Source: Alistipes sp.
GTDB lineage: Bacteria > Bacteroidota > Bacteroidia > Bacteroidales > Rikenellaceae
Assembly (NCBI GenBank): GCA_017621455.1
Contig: JAGATC010000005.1
Span: 1 to 64,000, forward strand
Direction of reading: 5' to 3'
Length of the DNA stretch: 64,000 nucleotides
The first letter of the stretch is position 1, and each line of letters opens with the position of its first letter. Of the stretch, positions 45,245-54,607 are shown piece by piece. The notes beneath the pieces were generated by a model. It was not told the DNA's origin. It worked only from the letters and a program-made list of their open reading frames with translations, and ran no database searches. The position numbers and the translations under genes were made by a program.

Positions 45245-46180
45245 CTAAAAGTGCGTGAAGCCCTTCAAATCTACTGTTGCGGGAGCGCCATTCTCAAGCC
45301 ACTGTAACTCTCCCGAATCTGTTATGCGACCTATGGCCGTGAGCATAGTTCCCGTGGCCTCCTTAAGTGCCTCGGCTACCCTATCGAAGCTCGCAGCATC
45401 CACCGTGAGTAGCAACTCATAGTCCTCGCCGCCAGTTGTGGCATAGCGAATATCGTAGTCCGTGGGGATTGTTGACAGTTCAATCTCGGCACCCACCTTC
45501 GATAGCTCCATAATGTGATTTATGTCCGAGGCAATGCCATCCGATATATCCATCATGGCGTGCACCTCAGTGCGGCCACCAAGCCACACGCCCTCGGCTA
45601 TGCGCGCCTGCGCCACGCGGTGATGCTTCGCCGCCACAGTGTCGAGATCGCCAAACATGATGTCAACAAGGCCCTTCGACGAGGTGCCGAGCTTGCCCGT
45701 AACAGCGATTATGTCGCCCACCTTAGCAGCCGAGCGACGCTTGATATTAGCCCCCTGAACGCGACCTATTGCCACCACATTAATAGATATTCTATCGCGC
45801 GATGCTGTGGTGTCGCCACCTACCAGTGCCACGCCCGCCTCACGGCTCGCATCGTAGTAGCCTCGCATAAATGCCTCGCTCCACTCGCCCTGTGCCGACT
45901 CGGGAAGCGAGAGGCTCAGGAGCGTAGCCACAGGCGTTGCACCCATAGCCGCCACGTCGGAGAGGTTGACCATAAGGCTCTTGCGTCCCACCTCCTCTGC
46001 CGTAGATGCCGCGCGCAGGAAGTGAACATCCTCAACGAGCATATCTGTGGTCATCACCAGGGCATCATCGCCCATACTTAATACGGTGCAGTCGTCGCCA
46101 ATAGGCTCGAAGCCGTGGTGAGGCAACGTGCCAAACATCGAGGCTATGTCTCCAATAAATGAAAATTCAGATTTTTTCAT
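45245..46180 (-). CDS. thiL: Thiamine-phosphate kinase
   Basis: A 311-residue kinase making thiamine diphosphate. It has an N-terminal 'IGDDCTVLSMGDDALVMTTDMLVEDVHF' region with Mg-binding aspartates, 'NLSDVAAMGATPV', 'VGGDTTASRD' and 'MMDISDGIASD'. It is full length. Its start lies 64 bp past the BACON lipoprotein gene on the same strand, separated from it by a hairpin. Confidence 0.95.
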   Translation of the reverse strand: MKKSEFSFIGDIASMFGTLPHHGFEPIGDDCTVLSMGDDALVMTTDMLVEDVHFLRAASTAEEVGRKSLMVNLSDVAAMGATPVATLLSLSLPESAQGEWSEAFMRGYYDASREAGVALVGGDTTASRDRISINVVAIGRVQGANIKRRSAAKVGDIIAVTGKLGTSSKGLVDIMFGDLDTVAAKHHRVAQARIAEGVWLGGRTEVHAMMDISDGIASDINHIMELSKVGAEIELSTIPTDYDIRYATTGGEDYELLLTVDAASFDRVAEALKEATGTMLTAIGRITDSGELQWLENGAPATVDLKGFTHF

Positions 46181-46194
46181 ACCTCATAAAGAGT

Positions 46195-46226
46195 TGAGGC
46201 TGACCAAACTCATTTAGTCAGCCTCA
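46195..46226 (-). terminator. Hairpin after the BACON lipoprotein gene
   Basis: A 10-bp perfect stem (46195-46204 with 46217-46226, TGAGGCTGAC) with a 12-nt loop. The tail (CAACTCTTTAT) is only weakly U-rich, so termination may be partial and thiL may be read through. Confidence 0.6.
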
Positions 46227-46244
46227 TCACATCTAAGATTAATT

Positions 46245-47504
46245 CTAAGTGCGGTCGTAGAACTCGCAGTTAAGGCAGTTGAACGAGCCCTTGATGGTGT
46301 GGCCGTTGTCGTCAACGCAGTCGAGCGTAATGATGTAGCTAGTGCCATCCTTCTCAACCGTTATTGTACCATCGGCAAGCGGTGCACCCTGTGTCTGGTC
46401 AACATAATCATCCTTAATCACGTAGTACCACGAGTAGAGATACTTAACGCCCTCAATCATACCTGCGATAAAGCAATTATCCTTAAGCTCACGGTCAGAT
46501 GCTGCCGTATAAGTGCCTACAACACTCTCTGGAGTGTTCTCAAGCGAGTCGGTGATAAGGTCGATTGTGAAATAGTCACCGTTGATAGGGCTTGTGCTCT
46601 CCATCAGCGATATCGACCAATGAGCCTTACCCGTATCGTAGTAGTCTCCATAGTACATCATACGTACAGTGGCGCTTGTATGCTCGAACGAGAGGTTGTC
46701 GGTAAGTTTCGAGCCATACTCTGGAGAGTTTACCACGCTGGGCACGTGTAGCTCACCCTCGTAAACGATGTGGTGAACAGTACCATCGGTCATTGTTACC
46801 TCGGCCTCGAAACGGTTGTCGGTTACGGTCACCGTACCGTTGCTAAATACAAACGATGTCGCTGGATTGCCGTCTGCATCGTTGAAGTGAGCTTTACTAT
46901 ACTGAGCATCGAAGCAACCTATGGGGCAGTTACCACTCTTGTCGAAGAGATATGTGCCATTGGGCAGAATGGGCTTGTCACCACCACGATACTTTGTGTA
47001 GATGTCGAAGTAGTAGTAGATACCCTCGGGAATGTCGTTGTTGGCATTAATCTCTGCATTGCCAAGCTGTACATAGTAGTTGAAGTTGTCCGACGAGGCC
47101 ATACCCAAATACTCGCCACCAAAGACTGTAGCCTGAATGTCGAAGTCGTATTTGCCATCCTTAACACTCTGACGTACATCAACGATGTGCTCTATCTCGC
47201 CATAGGTAAGTTTGATGGTCGCTGTGCGCTCCTCGGTTGTAGTATTACGCTGCGCCACGAAGGTCACTTTGTCATCGCCCACCACAACATTGCTAATCCA
47301 CCACGCATTAGCTACAGCCTTTAGCTCAACATCAGCGATGGGATTTTTAATAGCAAAGTCGATTGAGCACTCGCCACCCGAGAATGGAACGACGAATGGC
47401 GTCTCCGATTTGATTACAAGCTGTGTCGTAGTATCCTCACTCTGATTCTCGCACGATACCAGTAGAATGAGCGACATAGCTAAAACTGTTAGAAATTGTT
47501 TCAT
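46245..47504 (-). CDS. BACON-domain lipoprotein, unknown function
   Basis: A 419-residue lipoprotein. The signal 'MKQFLTVLAMSLILLVSC' has an SPII cysteine at 18. A BACON-type beta domain (about 35-115) has 'VPFSGGECSIDFAI', 'WWISNVVV' and 'TTTEERTATIKLTYGE'. BACON domains are Ig-like folds of Bacteroidetes surface proteins, often carbohydrate or mucin related. The larger C-terminal part (about 125-419) is beta-rich, with two repeats of a 'G.Y..D' type, and is not assignable. The start is set at the Met before the signal rather than three codons upstream. It is the last of three lipoprotein genes in a row. Confidence 0.8.
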   Translation of the reverse strand: MKQFLTVLAMSLILLVSCENQSEDTTTQLVIKSETPFVVPFSGGECSIDFAIKNPIADVELKAVANAWWISNVVVGDDKVTFVAQRNTTTEERTATIKLTYGEIEHIVDVRQSVKDGKYDFDIQATVFGGEYLGMASSDNFNYYVQLGNAEINANNDIPEGIYYYFDIYTKYRGGDKPILPNGTYLFDKSGNCPIGCFDAQYSKAHFNDADGNPATSFVFSNGTVTVTDNRFEAEVTMTDGTVHHIVYEGELHVPSVVNSPEYGSKLTDNLSFEHTSATVRMMYYGDYYDTGKAHWSISLMESTSPINGDYFTIDLITDSLENTPESVVGTYTAASDRELKDNCFIAGMIEGVKYLYSWYYVIKDDYVDQTQGAPLADGTITVEKDGTSYIITLDCVDDNGHTIKGSFNCLNCEFYDRT

Positions 47505-47545
47505 ACTCCTCAATGTATAGGTTAATAACTTATGTCCGTGTGGTA

Positions 47546-47577
47546 CAAAGGTAACTCTTTATCTCGGATTGTGCAAA
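47546..47577 (-). promoter_or_regulatory. Promoter of the BACON lipoprotein gene
   Basis: On the minus strand TTTG (47577-47574), a 20-nt spacer and TACCTTTG (47553-47546), about 42 bp before the ATG. Confidence 0.75.
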
Positions 47578-47633
47578 TCGCGATTGGGAGTGTACAGCAA
47601 TTTAGGTGGTTCACCCCACCCTTGGCATAAAAA

Positions 47634-47691
47634 ATTAGGGAGATTAAGCAATTTTGTGCTCTACTCGCAACTTTTACCTTATCTCCCTAAT
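47634..47691 (-). terminator. Intrinsic terminator after the Ig-repeat lipoprotein gene
   Basis: A 14-bp stem with one bulge (47634-47648 with 47678-47691, ATTAGGGAGAT-type), followed on the minus strand by a T-run, ends transcription from the gene upstream at 47712-49100. Confidence 0.72.
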
Positions 47692-47711
47692 CTATCTATT
47701 TTATGGTCGCG

Positions 47712-49100
47712 CTACTCAACCTTGAAGCGATAAGCGGCACGTGCGGTGTAAACATTGTCCTTCTTGGGATCGAGACACACTACGCTATCGTTCATAAAGG
47801 CAACAACCTCAACAAGGTCATCAGAGGTCTCGTTAGATGACCAGTAGTAGGTCTCGCAGAAGGGCTCGCCTCCATTATCTACGATAAACTCGTTGTACTT
47901 AGCTACGCTCGATGCCTTGAAGTCACGCTCACCATTGGTAAGCATCTCCCACATCCAGTGTAACTCGGTAGATGATGGTAGGAACCAACCCTCGCCGTGA
48001 GCCTTACACCACTTGAATGCTGGGTAGTCGTCGATGTTCATACCGAAGTAGTCGAAGGGGTCATTGGTGTTATAATCGCCACGCTGTGACGCACAGTTGC
48101 AGAACTCATACTTTGTTGACCACTGCAAATCCTCCTCGTCCATTGAGAAGAGGTAGCAGTAGGTGTCGCCCTTGTTGTCCGACTTGATAGCGAAGATTAT
48201 GCCCTTAACGCCATTCACCTCGTAGATATCGCCAATCTCGTACTTGCCAACCAACTCGGGGTCGTATACATCGATGCTTACGGCAGTGCCAGTGGTCTGA
48301 CCATCGTAGCGTGCACGGAACGAGTATGAGCCGACTGTTGTGCTTGAGAAGGTATTGCCATCGACGGTTACGCCCTCGTGGTTGGTGCAGTAAATCTCGG
48401 CATCGGCAGTTACATCGTCCTCGCCGTAGAGTACCGTAAATGTAGCCTTCTCCAAGCCATCAGCCTTGATGCGGTTTACGTCAGACTGAATCTTGAGGGT
48501 CTTCTGCACGGGAGCCTCCACAGCAGTAGCTACGACCTTAACCTCGTTAGACTTTACGCCATCCCACTTAGCCACAAAGACAAACTCGCCTGCAACATCC
48601 GTGGTGAATGTATTAGACTCAAGCTCCGAGTTGTAGTTGATGATTGTAATCTTTGCCTCCGAGCTCTTATCCTCGCCATCAACCTTCACTGTGAAGGTTA
48701 CAGTGTCTGCGTTGTCGGCAACAATCTCACCCTTATCGGCTGTAAGCTCAACTGTAGGCACGGGGGCCTCTGTGGCAGTGGCTGTAATCTTCACCTCTGC
48801 TGAGGTAAAGCCCTTGTATGAAGCCTTGAAACGGTACTCGCCACCGGTAGTAGTGGTGAAGGTGTTGCCCTCAAGCACCGAGTTGTCGTTGAGGCAGATG
48901 ATCATTACATCATCGGTAGTTGCCTTACCATCTACCTTAACGGTGAACGTAGCAGCGTCGCTGCCGTCAGCCATGATTGTTGTCTTGTCGGTAGTAAGCT
49001 CTACGTTGTACTCCTTGTTCTCAGGTGTCTCGTTGCCCTCGCAAGCCACAAAGCCAAATGCAAGAGCTAAGATTGCAAAAATATTAAAAAATCTCTTCAT
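47712..49100 (-). CDS. Lipoprotein with three Ig-like repeats and a DUF1566-like C-terminus
   Basis: A 462-residue lipoprotein (signal 'MKRFFNIFAILALAFGFVAC', lipidated Cys20). Three tandem Ig-like repeats of about 80 residues follow (about 33-110, 115-193, 196-278), each with 'A..VTFTVKVDG'-type first strand and an 'L.SNTFTT...GE/SY.F.A' core. The C-terminal domain (about 280-462) contains 'GEGWFLPSSTELHWMWEML', 'YYWSSNETSDD' and 'YRF', typical of DUF1566/FGE-related C-type-lectin-like folds. It is probably surface-exposed; ligand unknown. It lies 17 bp after the next lipoprotein gene and is likely co-transcribed with it. Confidence 0.8.
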   Translation of the reverse strand: MKRFFNIFAILALAFGFVACEGNETPENKEYNVELTTDKTTIMADGSDAATFTVKVDGKATTDDVMIICLNDNSVLEGNTFTTTTGGEYRFKASYKGFTSAEVKITATATEAPVPTVELTADKGEIVADNADTVTFTVKVDGEDKSSEAKITIINYNSELESNTFTTDVAGEFVFVAKWDGVKSNEVKVVATAVEAPVQKTLKIQSDVNRIKADGLEKATFTVLYGEDDVTADAEIYCTNHEGVTVDGNTFSSTTVGSYSFRARYDGQTTGTAVSIDVYDPELVGKYEIGDIYEVNGVKGIIFAIKSDNKGDTYCYLFSMDEEDLQWSTKYEFCNCASQRGDYNTNDPFDYFGMNIDDYPAFKWCKAHGEGWFLPSSTELHWMWEMLTNGERDFKASSVAKYNEFIVDNGGEPFCETYYWSSNETSDDLVEVVAFMNDSVVCLDPKKDNVYTARAAYRFKVE

Positions 49101-49117
49101 TCTGTACCTAACTTATT

Positions 49118-50665
49118 TTACTGTGCATTGTCAAACATATCGGGAGTTACGCGAACAGCAAACTGTGTTGCGGTGTTCTCAGCGTTGAGTACCTCGAAGA
49201 AGAATACGTAGTCCTCCTTGTCGAAGCCTGTGAATGAGATTGTAGCACCCTCTGCGCTCTTTGCTGCTGCCAAGGTCTCCTCGCCTACAGGCTTACGGAA
49301 CACGAAGAATGCCTGAATCTGTGACCAGTCGTTGGGATCCCAATACTTCTCAAAGTCGCAGTTGCCGTTCCAAAGCTGTGCGCCAGCGAGAAGGTCTACG
49401 GCATACTCGTTAGTCTTGACGACGAAGTTTACCGCGTAGCTGAAGCCATCCTTTACGATAATAGGCTCTGATACCTCAAGGGTAGCTACGGTATCTGCCG
49501 ATGGAGCCTGAGTCTTGAACTCAACAGCAACATAGTTGTAGTCGTAAACCTCTGTTGGGTCAGTGATGGTTGGGTCTACATAGAATAGTACCACAACATA
49601 CTCAGTGTTGTTGTTAAGGGGCTCGTAGGCAGTAATGGTGTTAGAACCCTTCTTGCCAAGCTTGTCGGTCTGGATGATGTCACCAAAGCCGTAGCCCTGC
49701 TCAACAGCGATGTTGTTAAGGCCGAAGTAGCTACGCATCACGATATTTGCCTTAGCCTCGGTAGCCAGGGTCTGCTCGTATGACTTCTTTGTCCAGATGT
49801 AGTATGTCCAGTGTGCATCCTCACCAAGCGCGGGGGTTACATCCAACGAGAAGTTGGTGTGAGTGGTAGTGAGGTTGTCGGTAACGAACAACGAGTTGGG
49901 GTCGATAGGCTCACCCTCGGGAGTGGTAAATGCCTTGCGGAAGAGCTTCATCTCGGCAGTCTGGTTGTGCATATCCTCCCAGTTCTCGAAGTTGAAAGCA
50001 ACAGCGAGGTAGTCGGTCTCGGCAACAAGACGGCAGTTGAGAGTGGTCTCGCCCTGAGTAATCCAGTCTCCAGAGTTAGGGTTCTCGATGATGTACTCAA
50101 AAATCTGATAGTCATCGTTATAGATGCCGAAAGCGTCGAGCTCCATCTTGGTAATCACGCGGAAGTAGTAGCGGTTTGCCGAAGTGTTGGGCTTAGCAAT
50201 GGCTGTTGCTGATGTCGCCTTGATGTCCTTAATCTCAATTTCGATCTCGAACTCATCGGCAGGAATTGGGTCTGTTGCAGTCTCTGTAGTTAGAGTGTAA
50301 CGTGCGACCTTCTTAGTCTCGGTCACAGCAAAAGCGATGGCCGAATACTTTGTACCAGCCTTAAGACCCTGAGCTACAAGATACTGGGGGCCCTTCTTGA
50401 GCTTGAGGTCGTCTGCAGCGAGCATCTCGTTAATGATGTCAGCATCGCTCTTGTCGGCGATAGTGGCACTCTCAACGATTGCTGCAACATAGTTTACCGT
50501 AGCATCAGAGGGGATAATCTGCACCTCGGCACTTGTAGCCGTTGTCTTGGCATTCTGGAACTCGAACGTAACGCCCGAAGTACTCTGGTCATCGCCACCC
50601 TTGTCGCAGCCCACAGCAACGAGTGCTACCAGCGCAATGCTCAATAACGAAAATAGTTTTCTCAT
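49118..50665 (-). CDS. Lipoprotein with Fn3/Ig-like domains, unknown function
   Basis: A 515-residue lipoprotein: signal 'MRKLFSLLSIALVALVAVGC' with lipidated Cys20 and an acidic Asp/Gly-rich stretch. Three to four beta-sandwich modules of about 110 residues each repeat a pattern of 'T..SA.....P.....Y...I......A' and 'Y.A.AF/VFYV', as in fibronectin type III-like modules of Bacteroidetes surface proteins. I do not recognise a more specific family. It is first of the three lipoprotein genes on this strand and has its own promoter. Confidence 0.75.
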   Translation of the reverse strand: MRKLFSLLSIALVALVAVGCDKGGDDQSTSGVTFEFQNAKTTATSAEVQIIPSDATVNYVAAIVESATIADKSDADIINEMLAADDLKLKKGPQYLVAQGLKAGTKYSAIAFAVTETKKVARYTLTTETATDPIPADEFEIEIEIKDIKATSATAIAKPNTSANRYYFRVITKMELDAFGIYNDDYQIFEYIIENPNSGDWITQGETTLNCRLVAETDYLAVAFNFENWEDMHNQTAEMKLFRKAFTTPEGEPIDPNSLFVTDNLTTTHTNFSLDVTPALGEDAHWTYYIWTKKSYEQTLATEAKANIVMRSYFGLNNIAVEQGYGFGDIIQTDKLGKKGSNTITAYEPLNNNTEYVVVLFYVDPTITDPTEVYDYNYVAVEFKTQAPSADTVATLEVSEPIIVKDGFSYAVNFVVKTNEYAVDLLAGAQLWNGNCDFEKYWDPNDWSQIQAFFVFRKPVGEETLAAAKSAEGATISFTGFDKEDYVFFFEVLNAENTATQFAVRVTPDMFDNAQ

Positions 50666-50767
50666 AGACTTAAAAAATAAATAAATTGTTAAAGTATCAT
50701 CTGGTTAGTTTAGGTTTTTCTGTTTCACCATAACTGGTAATGTTAGCACATTACCCCAACTTGTGGG

Positions 50768-50797
50768 CAAATATACAAAAACATTTTATATAGACAA
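50768..50797 (-). promoter_or_regulatory. Putative promoter of the Fn3-like lipoprotein gene
   Basis: On the minus strand TATATTTG (50775-50768) with TTGT (50797-50794) about 18 nt upstream; about 100 bp before the ATG. Confidence 0.6.
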
Positions 50798-50844
50798 CGA
50801 CTTTAGCAAAAAAAAATCCACGAAGAGAATATTTTTATCATTTA

Positions 50845-50876
50845 TTTGCTTTGTAAGCATAATATGAGTATATTTG
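50845..50876 (+). promoter_or_regulatory. Promoter of argR
   Basis: TTTG (50845-50848), a 20-nt spacer and TATATTTG (50869-50876), 76 bp before the argR ATG. Confidence 0.75.
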
Positions 50877-50952
50877 TACGTCCAAAAGTACAATAAACGA
50901 GAATTATTTAGCGTTAGCTGTGAAAACGAGAAAACACCAAGAACAAAAAACA

Positions 50953-51417
50953 ATGAATCAAAAGACCCATCGTTTGGCTATAATTCGAAAAATTATCCGT
51001 TCGGATTATATATCCTCACAGGAGGAGCTTATCAATCGACTTGAAGAGGCGGGCATACAAGTGACCCAGTCCACCCTTTCGCGCGATCTTAAGTACATGC
51101 ACGTAGCAAAGGTCCCCCACAAGGATAAGGGCTATATCTACGTGCTGCCAAACAACACACGCAGCGACCTCGTCATCTCCCCCAACATATCAGACAACAT
51201 TACGGACATTGCATTCTCGGGAAACCTCTGTGTTATAAGCACTAAGCCTGGTTATGCGAGCGCCATATCGGTACCTATCGACAATAAGGGTATAAACGAG
51301 ATTTTAGGCACAATCGCGGGTGACAACACCATTCTGATGGTGCTACGCGACGGCTTCGACATGGAGTCGCTTATGGAGCAGTTGTATCTGCTCTTCCCCT
51401 CGCTCCGCACCCTGTAA
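50953..51417 (+). CDS. argR: Arginine repressor
   Basis: A 154-residue ArgR/AhrC regulator. The N-terminal winged helix includes 'RLAIIRKIIRSDYISSQEELINRLEEAGIQVTQSTLSRDLKYM', the DNA-recognition region. The C-terminal trimerisation and arginine-binding domain ends 'GTIAGDNTILMVLRDG'. It represses arginine biosynthesis. I prefer ATG 50953 to a GTG 33 bp upstream, because the family begins near 'KTHRLAII'. A conserved 3' element follows. Confidence 0.93.
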   Translation: MNQKTHRLAIIRKIIRSDYISSQEELINRLEEAGIQVTQSTLSRDLKYMHVAKVPHKDKGYIYVLPNNTRSDLVISPNISDNITDIAFSGNLCVISTKPGYASAISVPIDNKGINEILGTIAGDNTILMVLRDGFDMESLMEQLYLLFPSLRTL

Positions 51418-51512
51418 TTTGCTGAATAAGCAGCGCTACTGCGACACTTTACAAAAAGTAATACACCGAGGAGTGTACTTCATGTACTACCCCTCGGTGT
51501 ACTCTTTTCTCA
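51418..51512 (+). terminator. Oriented 3' element, copy D (after argR)
   Basis: The lead AATAAGCAGCGCTACTGCGACAC is followed by AAAAAGTAA and a 10-bp perfect stem (51462-51471 with 51492-51501). A 20-nt loop carries GTAC-N5-GTAC and the tail is CTCTTTTC. Its lead matches copy A closely, although the stem differs. Confidence 0.8.
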
Positions 51513-51553
51513 CTATCCGAGCCACGAAATAATATCGGATGGGGGCATCATAT

Positions 51554-51584
51554 TTTGCGCTTTCAGCTTTTTTTTCTATCTTTG
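51554..51584 (+). promoter_or_regulatory. Promoter of era
   Basis: TTTG (51554-51557), a 19-nt spacer and TATCTTTG (51577-51584), 35 bp before the era ATG. Confidence 0.8.
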
Positions 51585-51618
51585 TCCGAATTATTTATAT
51601 ATAAATATATAACAACCT

Positions 51619-52503
51619 ATGGCACACCGTAGCGGATTTGTGAATATCATCGGTAATCCCAACGTCGGCAAGTCGACGCTGATGAATCAACTTGTGGGCG
51701 AGAAGCTATCCATCATAACCTCAAAGGCGCAGACCACGCGCCATCGCATTATGGGCATAGTCAACGGCGACGACTTCCAGATAGTCTACTCCGACACCCC
51801 AGGTATCCTGAAGCCCAACTACAAGCTCCAGGAGAAGATGATGAAGTTTGTGCGCGGTGCCATTACCGATGCCGACGTACTCCTTTACGTCACCGACACC
51901 GTCGAGGATAGCGACCGCTCGGCCGAAATCATCGACAAGGTACGTCTTTCGGGCATACCCACAATCGTGGTTATCAACAAGGTGGACCTGACAACTCCCG
52001 AGAAGCTCACGACATTAGTTGAGAAGTGGCAGGCATTGTTGCCCGATGCGATTATTGCCCCCTGCTCGGCAAAGGAGAACTTCAACGTAGAGGGCGTCTT
52101 TAACCTTATCCTCGAGCGTCTGCCCGAGGGCGAGCCATTCTATCCAAAGGATACGCTCACGGACAAGACTCTACGCTTCTTCGCCTCGGAGATTATCCGC
52201 GAGAAGATACTCCTAAACTACGACAAGGAGATACCCTACTCGTGCGAGATAGCCATCGACAGCTACAAGGAGGAGCCCACCATCGACCGCATATCGGCAA
52301 TCATCTACGTTGCCCGCGACTCACAGAAGGGCATCATCATAGGCCACAAGGGCGAGCGTCTAAAAAAGGTCGGTCAGGCGGCACGCCACGACCTCGAGGC
52401 ATTCCTCGGCAAGCGCGTATTCCTCGAGCTATATGTCAAGGTGAACGAGGATTGGCGCAACAACGACAATCAGCTCAAGCGCTTCGGCTACGAGCTCGAC
52501 TAA
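51619..52503 (+). CDS. era: GTPase Era
   Basis: A 294-residue ribosome-assembly GTPase. The G1 loop is 'GNPNVGKSTLMNQL' (12-25), G3 'DTPG', G4 'NKVD' and G5 'CSAKE', with a C-terminal KH domain (about 200-290, 'GHKGERLKKVG') that binds the 16S rRNA 3' end. It is full length. A TPR gene follows 48 bp downstream, probably on the same transcript. Confidence 0.97.
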   Translation: MAHRSGFVNIIGNPNVGKSTLMNQLVGEKLSIITSKAQTTRHRIMGIVNGDDFQIVYSDTPGILKPNYKLQEKMMKFVRGAITDADVLLYVTDTVEDSDRSAEIIDKVRLSGIPTIVVINKVDLTTPEKLTTLVEKWQALLPDAIIAPCSAKENFNVEGVFNLILERLPEGEPFYPKDTLTDKTLRFFASEIIREKILLNYDKEIPYSCEIAIDSYKEEPTIDRISAIIYVARDSQKGIIIGHKGERLKKVGQAARHDLEAFLGKRVFLELYVKVNEDWRNNDNQLKRFGYELD

Positions 52504-52551
52504 CATAATAAAAGCGACAAAGAGAGCGTTTTACGGGCATAAGGAGCGACA

Positions 52552-54555
52552 ATGAAGCGGCTGATTATAGTTACGATAGTGCTTATTGCTACGGTGTTAC
52601 TACCCTCGCGGGTCGTGGCACAGTACGACCGTAACTATATCTACTGGGTAGGTCAGCAGAGCATGGTCGAGAACAACTATCCTGAGGCTATCGAGGTGCT
52701 CAACGTGCTCCTGCGCCACGACCCCAACGACTTCGACGCACACTTCCTGCGTGGCATCGCCAAGTACAATATGGATGACCTTCTTGGCGCCGATGCCGAC
52801 TTTACGCGTGCCGTGGAGCTAAATCCCGTATTCACCGGTGCCTACTACTACCGCGCCATCACGCGCTCACGCCTGGGCAACTATGACGACGCACTAAAGG
52901 ACTTTGCCGAGGCCATAGACCTACGCCCCGACCTTGCCGACCCCTACTATAGTCGTGGTGTGACGCTGCTCCTAAACCAGCAGTTCGAGGATGCCATTGC
53001 CGACTTCGACCGCTACATTCGCTTCGAGAAGCGCCACGTTGCCGCCTACCTCAATCGTGGCACGAGCTACCTATATTTGAAGGATACTGTCAAGGCCTAC
53101 GAGAACTACAACCTCGCCATCAGCACCAACCGCGAGGACCCCGATGGTTACAACCGTCGTGGCGCCCTCTACCTCGAGCAAGAGCGCTACGAGGAGGCGT
53201 GTGCCGACTTCGACAAGGCCGTAGCGGTGGATGAGGACTACATCCCTGGCTACTTCAACCGCGCCCTTACGTATAGCTACATGCACCGCCCCATGCAGTC
53301 GATTGCCGACTTTAGCCGCGTAGTGGAGCTCGACTCGACGAGCTCGCTCGGCTACTTCAACCGCGCCATCGTCCGCACCGAGATTGGCGACTATAACCGT
53401 GCATTGGAGGACTTTAATAGTGTGGCGCACTATTCGCCCAACAACGTCCTCGTATACTTCAACCGCGCACAGCTACACACACGCTTAGGTAATCTCGATG
53501 CCGCCATCGACGACTATACGCGTGCCATAGAGCTATATCCCGACTTCGCTAATGCCTATCTCGGACGTAGCGTGCTGCGTCGTGCTAAGCACGATGTGCG
53601 TGGTGCCGAGAGCGACGAGCGTACGGCACGCCGCAAGATTGCCGAGTACCGCACGCGCCTCAACGACTCCACCTACTCGATATATGCCGACACGGCACAG
53701 CGCTTCGACCAGCTGCTATCGTTCGAGAGCCGTCTGATGGAGCGTAACTTCGAGCGTATAGCCTCTATCTCGACAAGCGACGACGACCTAATGCTAATCC
53801 CGATGTTCCGCTTTACGCTCTTAGATGCCGACAGCGTCGTTGTCGACCGCCGAGCTAAGCGCTTCGACACGCAGCGCATCAAGGACTTCCGCACGAAGAT
53901 AGACAACCCACGCCTACGCTTCGACTGTCGCCAGAGCAACATCCCCGCCGACACGCTCGTTGCCATCGACCAGCGCCATGCCACCGAGCTACACGCCGCC
54001 GAGGAGCCCACATGGATTATGCACTTCGAGCGCGGTGTGAGCCAATCGCTTATCAAGCAGTATACCAACGCGGTAAATAGCTATACGGAGGCGATACAGC
54101 TCAACCCATCGAACCCCTTCCTCTACATCAACCGCGCAACGACACGCGCTGAGATGATCGACTTTATCTCGTCGATAGATAACTCCTATCAAACCATCAG
54201 CATCGACTCGGACCCCGCCAAGCGACTGCATAACAGCGGCACACGCACCTATAGCTACGACGAGGCCATCGAGGATATGAATAAGGCCATCAAGCTCTAC
54301 CCCGAGCTTGCCGAGGCCTACTATAACCGCGCCAACCTTATGGCCATCTCGGGCAAGCTCCCCGAGGCCTACGATGACTACACGCGCGCCATTGAGCTAA
54401 ACCCCAACCTCGGCGAGGCATACTATAACCGCGGTCTGGTACAGATATTTATGAAGGATACGCGCAAGGGGTGCTTAGACCTCTCCAAGGCCGGTGAGTT
54501 AGGCATAGCCTCGGCCTACGACATCCTCCGCCAGTTCCACATTGCAGAACACTAA
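52552..54555 (+). CDS. Secreted tetratricopeptide-repeat protein
   Basis: A 667-residue protein with a signal peptide (1-24, ending 'RVVAQ'), then about eight to ten TPR units (about 25-365) and another cluster at the C-terminus (about 500-660). TPR signatures include 'ADFTRAVELNPVFTGAYYYRA', 'AEAYYNRANLMAISG' and 'PNLGEAYYNRGLVQIFM'. The middle (about 375-490) is a divergent linker. TPRs mediate protein-protein contacts; a periplasmic or outer-membrane scaffold is likely. I do not assign a partner. Confidence 0.85.
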   Translation: MKRLIIVTIVLIATVLLPSRVVAQYDRNYIYWVGQQSMVENNYPEAIEVLNVLLRHDPNDFDAHFLRGIAKYNMDDLLGADADFTRAVELNPVFTGAYYYRAITRSRLGNYDDALKDFAEAIDLRPDLADPYYSRGVTLLLNQQFEDAIADFDRYIRFEKRHVAAYLNRGTSYLYLKDTVKAYENYNLAISTNREDPDGYNRRGALYLEQERYEEACADFDKAVAVDEDYIPGYFNRALTYSYMHRPMQSIADFSRVVELDSTSSLGYFNRAIVRTEIGDYNRALEDFNSVAHYSPNNVLVYFNRAQLHTRLGNLDAAIDDYTRAIELYPDFANAYLGRSVLRRAKHDVRGAESDERTARRKIAEYRTRLNDSTYSIYADTAQRFDQLLSFESRLMERNFERIASISTSDDDLMLIPMFRFTLLDADSVVVDRRAKRFDTQRIKDFRTKIDNPRLRFDCRQSNIPADTLVAIDQRHATELHAAEEPTWIMHFERGVSQSLIKQYTNAVNSYTEAIQLNPSNPFLYINRATTRAEMIDFISSIDNSYQTISIDSDPAKRLHNSGTRTYSYDEAIEDMNKAIKLYPELAEAYYNRANLMAISGKLPEAYDDYTRAIELNPNLGEAYYNRGLVQIFMKDTRKGCLDLSKAGELGIASAYDILRQFHIAEH

Positions 54556-54607
54556 CTATCACGAAACTAAACAATTCAACAAATAACAAACTTAAATTTT
54601 AATTTTT

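Noticed and set aside
47712..49100. A second DGR target (DUF1566-like C-terminus)
   Set aside because: Its 3' end has no similarity to the template repeat and no local TR-like copy, so it is not a target of this element.
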